Assembly: GCA_032622095.1 (NCBI GenBank)
Contig: CP136062.1
Coordinates: forward strand, 154,750,875-154,814,874
Direction of reading: 5' to 3'
Source of the DNA: Siphonodentalium dalli
Lineage: Eukaryota; Mollusca; Scaphopoda; Gadilida; Siphonodentaliidae
DNA: 64,000 nucleotides
Translations under genes and position numbers: made by a program
Shown here: piece by piece, positions 43,215 through 55,814 of the stretch
Layout of the letters: each line of letters starts with the position of its first letter
How positions within the stretch are numbered: the first letter of the stretch is position 1
The notes under the pieces: model-generated
What the model saw: only the letters and a program-made list of their open reading frames with translations
Told to the model about the DNA's origin: nothing
Databases searched by the model: none

Positions 43215-46200
43215 TCTGTGGCAGGAACTTTAATATCGGCATGATTATTAGACCCCATGCTATAATTATATATATACTTGAAACAATCGGAGTCATCGAT
43301 TATCTGAATGACCAGGGGTGGAACAGGGGTGCAGATAATGGCAGCCCCCCGTCTCACTGCTCACTAGGGTTAACCGGGCTAGACATAAATGTTATGCTAC
43401 TGCCAATTTATTTTATAAAGGCATTAATAAAGCTCAATCCACCATGAGAGATTGCTCTATATAAGCATATATATAATGCTTGTTGCCAAATCATCTTCTT
43501 TTCAGGTTCATACACATACTAGTGTCATGTTTCACAATTATATCTATGTCTTTAGGGTGGTGGGGTCTATTGTGCCAAATACCTGTGGAAAAACCTATTG
43601 GAATGCGAAGCGTACACTGGTGTACGACAATGTATATTGCGAAATATTACTGGACTCATCCTAAGATATTTAAAATGGCACAACCCTTTGATAACCAAAA
43701 TGTACAAGTCATGCCAGGAATGTGTAATGTTCTTGACACAATTTATAAATGCCAGTACGATATTGACTCATAGAAACTTCGCTTTCGTTATTCAGGTGTC
43801 GCTTTGTTTGTTATGCGACATAAAATAATCATATTCGCTCCAAATTTTGAATTATTAATGTACAATTAAACTATGATATACATGTAGGCTATAATATATA
43901 CAGTACGTAATACAACTTTTACACTTTAGCCAGTACATGTATATGAAGTACCTACTTCTGACCAATATACCACTTAGTATTTCAATGCTCGAAACAATGC
44001 ATAGACACATGAATAGCACGGCATACATGTAGAACATCCCCCACACCAAAATATATCGAATAGCTATACCCGGCAACTTACCATTGTTCTCACATAAGTC
44101 CTGTTTCAAGGTTAGTATAGTCGATTGATAATATGAATTGTACGTGTCACGTAGTGGAGCAACCACACACGATGTGCCTCAAATTTGCATTTTTTCGGCG
44201 ACATAACGCTAAGAATAATTTATGTAACATCATGCAGTGGTCACGACGGAGACCAGTCTATGTAAACATACACTCAGATGCATAATGATACTGAGTCTAT
44301 TGCATTCCCATCAACTTTTCATTTCTGAACGGTTGTGGGCTTCCCCCAAAATACGTCACACCGCGCTAAATATAAATCTGAAATTAGTTGTGATTGACAG
44401 GTGTAAATATGGTCACGTGCCAGTGCCGTCATGACCGTTTCAACCCTGTGAAGCCGATTCTAAGAATCGGAATTAATAGTTGTAGGGTTTGTGACTTTTC
44501 GTTCGGCGGTTGTTTTACTGACAATAAAGGGAAACAGCTTCCGGGATCCAAAATAAAATGTACAATAACTAAGACAGATCTACTTGAAATTATAAAAAAT
44601 GTCAATTTATGTGGATTTCTTGGACTCAGAAGTTCTCAGAACGAATTATTTTTAGATTGGCCAGGCGATTTGTCGCCCATGTTGTCAAAAAATAACACAA
44701 ATCAACGGCCACGAATAAAAAATACATGAATGTCGGGACTATCTGATAAAACAACTACAGAACTAAAAAAAAGTACCGTGACATAAAAAAAACGATCTAT
44801 CAGTTCCCCAGTACCGTAGCACCACCGCAGCCAAAACGAGCGAAGAGCAACACAATTCTCTACCACCAACGCCACCGAAACCCATCCGACATTACACAGC
44901 CGTATTATTAGCTCCAAAGATTGTACCACTTGTACCCAAATTACAGTTGCCTGCAATCCACATTCCGGTGATTTTAAACTTTCGATTGCTCGTCAACAAT
45001 CTACTTTATTTGTCGATTTGTGAATTTCTCTTCCGGTATAACATGACGTCATGTATACTATTTTTAACAACCTTTAGCCACACCTTCGGAATTTCCACAC
45101 CAAGAGCACGTGGCATGTTACTAGTTTTTGTTATTGGGGCACACATTTCTTGGAGCTAAGTTTTGATTGGCGGTAATTACAAGGAATCCCAGATTTGGGA
45201 AATGAAAACTGAACGAAAGGTCGTCAGACCCACTATTTTTTATATGTGGGTATGTAGTTTACTCCAGACTGGACGGAGACGACATGCCAAATTGACAAGA
45301 CGTGTCGTGGATTGTAAAATCGTGTCTGGATTATCGTCATGACTTCTTTATTTTTCGTTTTCATTAAGCTGATCAACGAAATTGGTCTAAATAAAATTAA
45401 TAGACTTAAATCACATGTGAATTCTTCGTAAGTTGTGAAGTAGTTATACTTTCATTTTTTATCGCGATGCTTCATTTCCAATTCCGCGTTATTTTTGCAA
45501 TCTCCACACGGTTGCTAACCGGAAGTCACGTGACAATTTCTCCAAAATCGTTTCCCGCGATCTTGAAAATTCACTGATGGATATAGACAAAATTATATGA
45601 CGTCATTCACATGCCTTAGGTATAAGCACCCTTGGTGGTTGCTATAAACCTAGCAATTGTTTAACACCCAAAGTAAATAGGTACGCGTTTAATATGTCGT
45701 GCACCCATTATGACACAAACACGGCCCTTGTCTTATTATATCCGTTTCATTTTTGTGCTAATGTATATTTGTTTCCATACTGCTTTCTTACATGTATATT
45801 TATGTTTTTCGGATTGCCACCCTGACGCATGCTTTGGTGAATTAGCGCCAAAAACCCATTCATTTCTGGAGTTGGCGACCAGCGCAATATTGTTATTGTA
45901 TTGGTAATGAGAAATTAAATAATTGAATTGAAATAATTGAAGTGTCCCAACGACCAGAGCGCTATGCACCTTAGTATAACACACCCAAACTGCATTCATT
46001 TCTTATATTTATATAGGATTTATGAGTGCTCAATTCTTCAAATGTGCTTTTTTAAATGAACGTGGACAAATTCTTATTTTATTATCGAAATGACCATGTA
46101 TCGTTTTTACATATTAATTTCACAATAAAATTGTGAACCCAATTATTTACTCTTCTTCAATTTAACGACATATGGTAGATATTATATTTCCACATGACTA

Positions 46201-46729
46201 AACGACACCAATATATATACGGACAATTATTTTCAACCCTTCCCGTCTGAACTATATAGGGGTGATAAGAATACAGTCAGTCATGACTATATCACCCCTA
46301 ACAATATACATGTATAGTCTATTAATATTATATTTATTTGTAATTGTACTTTCCATGTGTGTATATTGTAAATAAAATTATCCTATCCTATCCTAACACA
46401 TCCTACCCCTCCCCACTTATTGGGGACGGGGCATGTAGCCAGAGAGAAGACTTCATATAAGCCATCGGGCTTGTTGTCTGATCATCGATTCCATAAATTA
46501 ACACTTCTATTTTGCATATATGTGTCATCTGTATATTATGTTATCTATTTGGAAATAAAAAATATGTTTACACTAAACCACAGGTGCGCACACAAGCAAT
46601 GCAATTTCTTGGGTACACATTGTGGAGTACGATATAAGGACGATAACAGATTATAAGTCAACCAAATAGAAAGTAGAAGAATAAAGTGACATGCGTGAGA
46701 GCACACAGTGAACTATTTTAGAGAAAGAA
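43215..46729. other. Largest low-repeat stretch, no confident gene
   Basis: About 3.5 kb with few repeats. One frame starting at ATG 44409 is discussed separately. (TATCC)n-like sequence at about 46370-46405 (TTATCCTATCCTATCCTAAC after AATAAAA) looks like a LINE 3' tail on the plus strand. A TGACGTCAT palindrome occurs near 45043 and a GTGACGT near 44150; no transcription unit can be attached to them. Confidence 0.4.
44409..44729 (+). CDS. Unrecognised small ORF, weak candidate
   Basis: A 106-residue frame from ATG 44409 (context AATATGG) with several Cys residues in the first half (MVTCQCRH, SCRVCDF, GGCF) and a KxxDLLEIIKNVNLCGFLGL segment. No family is recognised, no splice sites or polyadenylation signal were confirmed, and chance cannot be excluded. 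It is listed because it lies in the least repetitive part of the window and its composition is less biased than most shadow frames. Confidence 0.18.
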   Translation: MVTCQCRHDRFNPVKPILRIGINSCRVCDFSFGGCFTDNKGKQLPGSKIKCTITKTDLLEIIKNVNLCGFLGLRSSQNELFLDWPGDLSPMLSKNNTNQRPRIKNT

Positions 46730-46841
46730 TTACTACGACCAGGCCGAAATATGTCACAATTACAAAGTTTGGTATGCCAGAACATATAAGTGGACTACGG
46801 TGGTCAACAGAGCGCACATGGATTATGTTATAGACATAAGA

Positions 46842-47740
46842 TAAGATAAGATAGTTTATTGCAATACACTAGTGCAGGCAGTTGCATATAACATAATGTA
46901 CAAGTAAATTAAACATAATACATAATATATGTGCATATAAAAGTAAACAAGCCTATAACTATATCCTACATACGATTCTTAATTAAATATAAATTTCCCA
47001 TAATTTTCATTTCCCCATATTTATATTTGTTCTCCTTTGGAAGAATAACCGGATCATGTTGCACACGGAATTCATAATTACTTTGTCTTCATTTTTCAAT
47101 ATAAAAATGAATTTATCATCATCGTTCATGTTTGTAAAGTGTATGTTATTAGTGTTAGCAACATCAAATAATTCTTTCCTGAAGTCAGTGTACGCACTGC
47201 ATTCCATTATGAAATGTTTTTCAGTTTCAACTTTTTTCCCATCACACATGAGACAAATTCTGTCTTTTAATAACGTCTTTGGCTGTGTGTGTCGGCCTTT
47301 ATCTATAGCTAATATATGATTGCTAACACGCAGTCGGTAAACATTTCTCTTGCCGTAGGTGATCGGACGTGTTTGAGGTATGGTTCTATTTTATATTTGT
47401 CTTTGAACGTTCTATATGTGCGTAGTTTATTAGCACCATTCTTTTTGTCGTCATAGAATATATCTTTTTTGAAATGATTTACATGTTCTGATTTTAGTCT
47501 CTCAATTATAAGTTTGTCGGTGAATCCTATCGTTTTATTAAACTGTGATATATTGATACCGCTTTTCGCAAGATGTGTGTCCCACGTTGGAAGATTACAT
47601 AATAGAGATTCTGTGAAAGAATCATGTATTATATTTCCCGGTTGTGCAAAACCGGGAAATATAATACCGGGAGGCAATTCACGCGTTACTAGTGGCGCAC
47701 TTTTTGTCGATATAATATCGGAATAAAAAAATGGCATTTT
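46842..47740 (-). pseudogene. LINE RT C-terminal fragment with pentanucleotide tail
   Basis: Minus-strand frames give NKLRTYRTFKDKYKIEPYL, then with a shift RVSNHILAIDKGRH, then RICLMCDGKKVETEKHF and IMECSAY. This is the thumb/connection and Cys/His end of an APE-type LINE, different from LINE-A, B and C. The 3' end is GCAATAAACTATCTTATCTT followed by ATCTT repeats (46842-46858). It is 5'-truncated and frameshifted. Confidence 0.8.
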
Positions 47741-47855
47741 GCCTAGATGGAGAGTGCGAACAAGATAGAGTCCTTCCTCTTGATAAGATATGAATGCGCT
47801 TGAGTTTATGTTCTAAAATATTCAATAAAATATCCAATAAAACTGTCCTCAAAAT

Positions 47856-48139
47856 AATTAAACTCCCCCCCCCTAACATATTACACAGCATCTCCTCAAC
47901 ACCTCAAAATAATTAACTCCCCCCTAATATATTACACAGCATCTCCTCAACACCTCAAAATAATTAACTCCCCCTAACATATTACACAGCATCTCCTCAA
48001 CACCTCAAAATAATTACCCCCCCCCCCTAACATATTACACAGCATCTTCTCAACACCTCAAAATAATTAACTCCCCCCTAACATATTACACAGCATCTCC
48101 TCAACACCTCAAAATAATTAACTCCCCCCTATCATATTA
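47856..48139. repeat. Minisatellite of about 53 bp, about 5 copies
   Basis: ATATTACACAGCATCTCCTC then AACACCTCAAAATAATTAAC and a C6-C13 run repeat with changes mainly in the length of the C run. It lies next to the right inverted-repeat arm. Confidence 0.92.
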
Positions 48140-48202
48140 CACTTATATGTTCTGGCATACCCAACTTTGTAATTGTGACATATTTCGGCCTGGTCGTAGT
48201 AA

Positions 48203-48794
48203 CATAATGAGTCTATTATTATTATGAGACGGTTTCAACATTCCTACAAATATTAAAATGTGAATTGCCTCGCCGGAAATAAGTGTTTCCAATAAATAAG
48301 AATGTCATTCATAGGTGCACGCAGACGACAGCGCGTGCGAATTATGCTAATACAACGACGATAGCCGACTATAAAGGTATCTGATGATCAAAAACTAATA
48401 AAACTAACAAAGCGTATGATATGCAGCTCGTTTTGAATCACACCGTACCCCGGGGGTAAACTGATGGGTGACACGATTACGTAATATCATTCCATTAGTT
48501 GTGTTTTTATTGTGCGCTTCGCGTCGCGTAATTGACTATAATGTTCGGGGCCGACAATGTAATAACCATTTTGAGTTCTAGTTCTAGTTTAGTGTAAACA
48601 TTTTTTTTTTTAAAGCTGCACGTGTTTTTTTTTTGTGGAAAAAAAGCGCATCAAATTAATTTTCTCAACAACACATGCGGCTTCACAGAAGAAAAAAACA
48701 GAACCTCATATTGACAATTTATAAATAGACAAACAATTAAAGAGTTCAAACGAGGATGGTTCTAGTTTGTTATATATCACGATCTGATCTGACA
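48203..48794. other. Intergenic, no gene
   Basis: T- and A-homopolymer runs near 48600-48645. Nothing else recognised. Confidence 0.3.
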
Positions 48795-49074
48795 TCAATG
48801 GAATACTATCAGGGCCACTTCCTAATGGCGCTTTCGGCGCGCCGAAAGCGACCAAAAGTGCGCCATTAGTAACGCGCCGAAAGTGCCGAAAGCGACAAAA
48901 TGTGCAATATTAGCGCATGTTTCGGCGCGCCGAAAGCGACAAAATGTACGATATTTATATTTACGATATTTAGATTTATATTATTTATATTTATTACGAT
49001 ATTTATATTATTGTTACGGCGCACAGTTTGTCGCTTTCGGCGCGTTACTAATGGCCCTAATAGTATTCCATTGA
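48795..49074. mobile_element. 280-bp MITE with GC-rich internal palindromes
   Basis: Ends TCAATGGAATACTATCAGGG (48795) and CCCTAATAGTATTCCATTGA (to 49074) are inverted repeats. Subterminal TTTCGGCGC/GCGCCGAAA blocks occur several times, including a perfect 22-bp palindrome at 48829-48850 and a second at about 48920-48940. No ORF. Confidence 0.78.
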
Positions 49075-49221
49075 CATCAAATGATCCAAAATTTTAACTT
49101 TCCGAGCAAAATGAAATGGACAAAAACAAATCAATCACCATAAAACGAGTCACATAAAAATGTAAAACCTGTTTGAAATTCATCTTTGGAATATGTATTT
49201 GTCGATATCTGGCTACCAGAA

Positions 49222-51425
49222 CCTCATATTAATGGGCTCATGGGTCCGATCTAATTAAACCTCATATTAATGGGTCCATGGGTCCGATCTAATTAAACAT
49301 CATATTAATGGGTCATGGGTCCGATCTAGTTAAACCTCATATTAATGGGGTCGTGGGTCCGATCTAATTAAACATCATATTAATGGGCTCATGTGACCGA
49401 TCTAATTAAACCTCATATTAATGGGTCATGGGTCCGATCTAGTTAAACCTCATATTAATGGGGTCGTGGGTCCGATCTAATTAAACATCTCATTAATGGC
49501 GTCATGGGTCCGATCTAATTAAACCTCATATTAATGGGGTCATTGGTCCGATCTAATTAAACCTCATATTAATGGGGTCATGGGTAAGATATAATTAAAC
49601 CTCATATTAATGTGGTGATGGGACCAATCTAATTAAACCCCCTTATTAATGGGCTCATGGGACCGACACAATTAAACATCATATTAATGTGGCCATGGGT
49701 CCGATCTAATTAAACCTCATATTAATGGGGTCATTGGTCCGATCTAATTAAACCTCATATTAATGGGGTCATGGGTACGGTATAATTAAACCTCATATTT
49801 CATTTGGTGATGGGTCCGATCTAATTACACCTAATATTAATCGGCTCATGTGTCCGACCTAATTAAACCTCATATTAATGGGGTCATTGGTCCGATCTAA
49901 TTAAACCTCATATTAATGGGGTCATTGGTCCGATCTAATTAAACCTCATATTAACGGGGTCATGGGTAAGATATAATTAAACCTCATATTATTGTGGTGA
50001 TGGGACCGATCCAATTAAACCCCTTATTAATGGGCTCATGTGTCCGATCTAATTAAATATCATATTAATGGGGTCATGGGTCCGATCTGATTAAACATCT
50101 CTTTAATGGGGTCATGGGTCCGATCTAATTAAACATCATATTAATGGGGTCATGGGACCGATCTAATTAAACCTCTTATTAATGGGGTCATGGGTAAGAT
50201 ATGATTAAACCTCATATTAATGTGGTGATGGGACCGATCTAATTAAACCTCTTATTAATGGGCTCATGGGACCGACATAATTAAACATCATATTAATGTG
50301 GTCATGGGTCCGATCTAACTAAACCTCATATTAATGGGGTCATGGGTACGGTATAATTAAACCTCATATTTCATTTGGCGATGGGTCCGATCTAATTACA
50401 CCTAATATTAATTGGCTCATGGGTCCGACCTAATTAAACCTCATATTAATGGGGTCATTGGTCCGATCTAATTAAACCTCATATTAATGGGGTCATTGGT
50501 CCGATCTAATTAAACCTCATATTAACGGGGTCATGGGTAAGATATAATTAAACCTCATATTAATGTGGTGATGGGACCGATCCAATTAAACCCCTTATTA
50601 ATGGGCTCATGTGTCCGATCTAATTAAATATCATATTACTGGGGTCATGGGTCCGATCTGATTAAACATCTCTTTAATGGGGTCATGGGTCCGATTTAAT
50701 TAAACATCATATTAATGGGGTCATGGGACCGATCTAATTAAACCTCTTATTAATGGGGTCATGGGTAAGATATGATTAAACCTCATATTAATGTGGTGAT
50801 GGGACCGATCTAATTAAACCTCTTATTAATGGGCTCATGGGACCGACATAATTAAACATCATATTAATGTGGTCATGGGTCCGATCTAACTAAACCTCAT
50901 ATTAATGGGGTCATGGGTACGGTATAATTAAACCTCATATTTCATTTGGCGATGGGTCCGATCTAATTACACCTAATATTAATTGGCTCATGGGTCCGAC
51001 CTAATTAAACCTCATATTAATGGGCTCATGGGTCCGATCTAATTAAACCTACTATTAATGGGGTCATGGCTACGATATAATTAAACCTCATATTAATGTG
51101 GTGATAGGTCCCATCTAATTAAACCTCTTATTAATGGGCTCATGGGACTGATCTAATTAAACCTCAAATTAATTGGGTCATGGGTACGATCTAATATAAC
51201 CTCATATTAATGGGGTCATGGGCCCGATCTAATTAAACCTCATATTAATGGGGTCATGGGTCCTGTCTAATTAAACTTCATATTAATGGGCTGATGGGTC
51301 CTATCTAATAAACCTCTTATTATGTGGTCATGGGCCCGATCTAATTGAACTTCATATTAATGGTCTCATGGGTCTGATCTAATAAACCTCTTATTAATGG
51401 GGTCATGGGACCGATTTAATTATTT
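49222..51425. repeat. Satellite, 38-bp unit, about 58 copies, with 571-bp higher-order period
   Basis: Unit AAACCTCATATTAATGGGGT then CATGGGTCCGATCTAATT. Diagnostic variants recur exactly 571 bp apart (15 units): TCATGGGTACGGTATAATTA at 49769, 50340 and 50911; TTAACGGGGTCATGGGTAAG at 49951 and 50522. Outside about 49.64-51.0 kb the array is a plain monomeric repeat. Confidence 0.95.
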
Positions 51426-52424
51426 TCTGGTGTTGAAAACGTAAATTGTGACTTTATAGTGTCAAATAAAACGTTGCATAAAAGTGTGGACAAGGGGCAA
51501 TTTATACCTTTAAAATGGTAAATCCCGTTCCTAATATTAAACATTTATTTATATTTCTTCAAATTGAGCTATAGGTTCCCATTTCTATACATCGATTATG
51601 ATTTATATGTTATACGCTTTATAAATCTTCATATACTGGAGGAATATATTTAATAATAAAAAAATTGCAACGCAGTTATTTTTTCTACTTATAGGGTATC
51701 GCCACACTATAGGCTACATGCTACGTGGGTTTATATACCAAGCGATAACCAACTGTTGTTTAGACGTGTTGTTCATATGTGTTGTTTATATGCGTTGTTT
51801 ATGTGTTTTTATGTGTATCGTTTATATGTATGGTTTATATGTGTCGTTTATATGTGTTGTTTATATATGCGGGTTTGGAAAACAATATTTTTCTATCAAT
51901 TAATATTGACATTTTCGTATATATACTGCGACAATCAAGTGATACATTTTTTCGTTACTAATTTTTAGAATTTTTAGATAGAATATGCCGCATGCTATGC
52001 TCCAAACGAATGCGTGAAGTAAACTGTTCGAAATTGATTGTATTTATACCAGAACATTATAAATGAAATAAATATTAATTGATATATAAGCGTTTCTGGA
52101 CAGGGGTCTTTGATCCATATTTATTATTTATACCCTGAGACTATATAAAACTTGTTATAGGAAATTATAGACCATCTTCATAGTAATCATGACATAGTTA
52201 ACTGTTTTTATACTAAACACCAATGAGTAGTTATCACATAGGAAACGTTCAGATAATATGTTCAACCTGTGGTCGTTTGTTGAACTTTTATCTGATCATT
52301 TCCCTTAATAAATTGGACTCCTTCTGCACTTTTATTATCTGTCGTTTGCTTATATTAACCGTACATCCATCAAAATCAATAATAGACCAATCTGATTTAC
52401 ACTTTTAAAAAACTTGGTAGATAT
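51426..52424. other. Intergenic with a degenerate P-family MITE
   Basis: About 51890-52150 has blocks TCTATCAATTAATATTGACA, TATGCCGCATGCTATGCTCC and AAGCGTTTCTGGACAGGGGT shared (partly inverted) with 60848-61172. ATGTGTTGTTTATATGYG repeats near 51760-51870 produce spurious Val/Tyr/Cys-rich frames. Confidence 0.45.
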
Positions 52425-52700
52425 TCCATTTGAATGAATGCTTTATTGCGAAGACCCAAATTAATGAGTAACATGCAAAACATATATACAAGTAGAATTT
52501 AGTATAGAATGGGTTAATTATGACTCTCGTCGCTTTATTAAAGGTTTAAACATATTTTATTTGTAATATAATATTACAAAGAAGATTGGGACGCAAGCTA
52601 CAGAAGTTAAAGAGCCCCTCTCATTTTTACAAACACATTACATACTTAACAGAGTGGCACAATGCAGTAACGTATCTCCAGCTGTGATGACTGTGAGTGA
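52425..52700 (-). mobile_element. LINE 3'-end fragments
   Basis: 52548-52650 carries the LINE-B/C 3' UTR blocks (TTTAAACATATTTTATTTGT, AATATAATATTACAAAG, GAGCCCCTCTC). Just left of it, GAATGCTTTATTGCGAAGAC reads on the minus strand as an AATAAAGCATTC LINE tail. No coding sequence is left. Confidence 0.6.
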
Positions 52701-53355
52701 ATGATGACCTGTGAAAGATTATAAACGATCGTTTAGAAAGAATGATATGAAGTGGTGGTATGTCACGGTGTGGAATCATGTGGTTTCGAGGTTGGTGAGT
52801 ACCACGAATTCAAAATTTGCAAACGCACAAAATCAAAATATACGAGGAACTGACACACAACTTAGCAGTTTGACTGTTACGAGCATGTTGATACCTTATT
52901 TGTTCTGAAATACTTTGTGGTTTTCTATAACATTCTGACCAAAGTTTTGCCAGTCGGAGGTGCGTGGAATACACCAGTCCATGCATCTTGGAGAATCCTT
53001 CGACTGACAACTCTGGTTAGAATGTTAGAGCAAACAAATATGAATTTGGACATAAATGAGGTATCAGCTTGTTTGAAAAATAGTATAGCATCTGCTCGTA
53101 GCTGTCAAAATAATATGTAATATGTCATATCTTAGTTTATCACATTTTTCCTCGCGTCTGGCCGCGTTTTATCGACTCGGCCATTTTGAATGCGTGATAC
53201 TCATCAACTCGAAACCAAGTGATTAGCAACCGTGTATGTACCAACGTCCATTGTCCTTATTGAGCTTATTGAGATAAAAACAAAGGTTTATTACTTACTA
53301 ATTAGGTTAATGTCAACACGTTTAGTCTCCGCAATAAAATGTTACAAATGAGTCT
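52701..53355. other. Intergenic, no gene
   Basis: Possibly continuing LINE remnant (minus strand) but no protein motif is recoverable. Confidence 0.25.
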
Positions 53356-53505
53356 GGACCACCCCTGCTCAAGTGGTCCTGCTAATGCTGGTTGGGCCTG
53401 CTGAATTGATATAATGCGGGTAGGGCAAACTGATGCTGTTAAGAACAAGTGCCGTTATTTGTTCTGAAGTTCTCATTTTCGCGTGTTTGGACAATCTGCA
53501 CATAT

Positions 53506-55472
53506 CCAGGGGCCTGTACTATAGATTTCCAACAGCCGTGTTTGAACACGTGGACAACGTGTCGAATACTATGGATACGGTAATTTACAAGTATGTGCGA
53601 TTCCCCGTCATTTACAACAGCAGACAAAATCCAGTACTATGGATCTCCGTTTGCTGCGCGTGGAGGCGAACGCGCTTGTTAACTTACTCTAATATTATAC
53701 ATTAATGGATATAGTAATGCCTATATATAAAGTCAATGTTATGATAGGCAATGGGGAACATGAAAACTAATTGCGAGCACCATAATCCCGATGGCACAAG
53801 CATCGCGAAAATACACAAACGCTTACAACATTTTACGCTGAACACGAGTAGAAAATATCATTAGCGAAAACGCTCTTTATAAGAGATAGATGTTTTATTG
53901 ACCTACATAATAGAAGACAATATATATATATATATATATATAGATTTTAATTGACTTTCCTTGCATTTACATGGTTCATGGTAAAATATATTTAACGATG
54001 TATGTACGAACACAAAGGAATAGAGACGGATAGAGTTATCACAAATAAACCCCATCGACAGAAAAACCTACACATGGTGATTATATAGTGTCATATTGAG
54101 CAGGGAAACTTTTAACTAGATATCGTATATACATGCATACGATTTCGATACATGTACAATGTAATTGAAAACAAACTGAATTGCCGAAGATAATAGACTG
54201 ATAAAAATATTTCCAAGTTAAAAGGGTGACAATATATATTTCAAGTATATTTTCCAAAGGGTCGGTGTAACTTTTTGTTTTAGGAGAAACTTAGATTTAA
54301 CAACCAAAATTACACTGAATGTAGGAAAACATTCTACTAGTGGTATAAAGTATGATTTGCTGGAAAGTTTAGCCATTGTAATGATTACAACCTATTCTCC
54401 AGTCTTAATTTTCAAATTCAATGCCATTTTCTACCATGGAATCGCGGTAACGTTCACATATAAGGTCTCCGCTGCCCGAGTGCACCTCCTCCCTGAACCA
54501 ATTATTATTTCCGAGTCCGGAAAACTATATTTGCACCCCTTTCGGTTGAAAATCTGCAATGGTTACTCAAGATTTCCAACTGTTAGAAATCCCCAACCCA
54601 ACAACTCCAACCGATCAAAACTTCTCAACTAATTGCCAATTAACTCCATAAATCAATCATCACGAACTTTGGGACGAATATTATGGTGATGCGCCAACAC
54701 CCATCGACACATCCCTGCATGGAGTTCCCAATTTTTGAGTATTTTGGTTAGAATCGCCCCTGTCACAACATAATTTATGTGGAAACCCATATTTATCAAA
54801 GCCAATTTGTCTCTGTTTATGAACCCCATCTCAAAATATATCTATCTACGCACATGCGTAATTTGAACCCATCATCCCAATATATGACTACGATTTTATT
54901 GACCCGGTGAAACTTCGCACGTCGACAAAGGGTTAATACATGAGTGCGCAATACACCAAGCGATAATCCGACATATCGACATTCGCACGCGTTTCATTGC
55001 AGTGACAACCACTAACTCAGCCTCGTATACTTGTAATTTTAACACCGTGTTCTACCCGATTTGTGCTATTTCTGTACTATGGAACTCCTTAAGTTGGTAA
55101 TTTATCAGCCCGCCAAGCGAGTTCTTGTTTTTCCCCAAGATAGACACTTCGAGTACTATAGAATAGCAAAAAGATGCAGCGTTGGGACACTACATTCACC
55201 CCAAAAACCGAGCAGCTTGCTGCTGAAATGAATCCCAGTTACAGAATGGTTCTCCCAGAATATTATATAAGTCAGTCCACAACGATGTAAGGTGTGAAAA
55301 AGTGTGATCGCCTGTTGTTAAATTCCAATATACAATGCAAGGAATTTACTAGAATACAATTGCTCGAGTACTATAGAACACAAATCTCGCTTTACAAGAA
55401 TAGGAAAATACCGAGGAACGTTGTCAACGTGTTCAAACACGGCTATTGGAAATCTATAGTACAGGGCCCTGG
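53506..55472. mobile_element. Nested TIR element of 1.97 kb (W-family)
   Basis: Left CCAGGGGCCTGTACTATAGA and right TCTATAGTACAGGGCCCTGG differ by one base; the inverted similarity extends through AACACG...GTCAACGTG (to about 53600 and from about 55360). TACTATRGA recurs inside both arms (53569, 53635, 55076, 55152 and 55370 area). No transposase was recognised. The host MITE sequence is restored if it is excised. Confidence 0.75.
53920..53942. repeat. (AT)n microsatellite
   Basis: Eleven AT dinucleotides within the W-family element. Confidence 0.9.
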
Positions 55473-55814
55473 ATAAGTGTGTCGAACATTCAAAAAAATA
55501 TAATTTGCGAATTGGTTGTATTATAGTTGTTACACATGACTAAAACCAAGATGGCCATCCATGTCGTTTTGCAAACACCAGCGCAACAATTATTCATTTT
55601 TTTCTCCAAAAATATATATGTTTTCGAGTGTTTCATACAGACACTAGATTTTTCTTAAATCGCTCGGATTAGCCAAACACCGCGAAATTGACAACTTTAG
55701 AAAAATAACGGTACTTTTTCGTAACGCCATCAGTTTGCCCTATCAGCATCATATCAATAAGCAGGACCAGCATCATCATAGAAAATTAGCAGGACCACTT
55801 GGCCAGGGTGGACC

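Larger units (their letters stand above)
46730..48202. mobile_element. 1.47-kb structure bounded by 63-bp inverted repeats
   Basis: TTACTACGACCAGGCCGAAA through AACATATAAGTG (46730-46792) is repeated inverted at 48140-48202 with about one mismatch. Between the arms lie a minus-strand LINE fragment and a 53-bp minisatellite. It may be a TIR transposon that captured them, or a foldback formed by rearrangement. The target-site duplication is not clear. Confidence 0.75.
53356..55814. mobile_element. M-family MITE split by a nested TIR element
   Basis: Left end GGACCACCCCTGCTCAAGTG and right end CACTTGGCCAGGGTGGACC are inverted repeats. Internal blocks in order on the left (GTAGGGCAAACTGATGCTG, GAAGTTCTCATTTTCGCG) and right (AACACCAGCGCAACA, GACAACTTTAGAAAAATAAC) complete the M-family element. 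It is interrupted at 53506-55472. Confidence 0.78.

Noticed and set aside
45030-45060. TGACGTCAT element as a CRE-regulated promoter
   Set aside because: An isolated motif with no TATA, transcript or neighbouring gene to support it.
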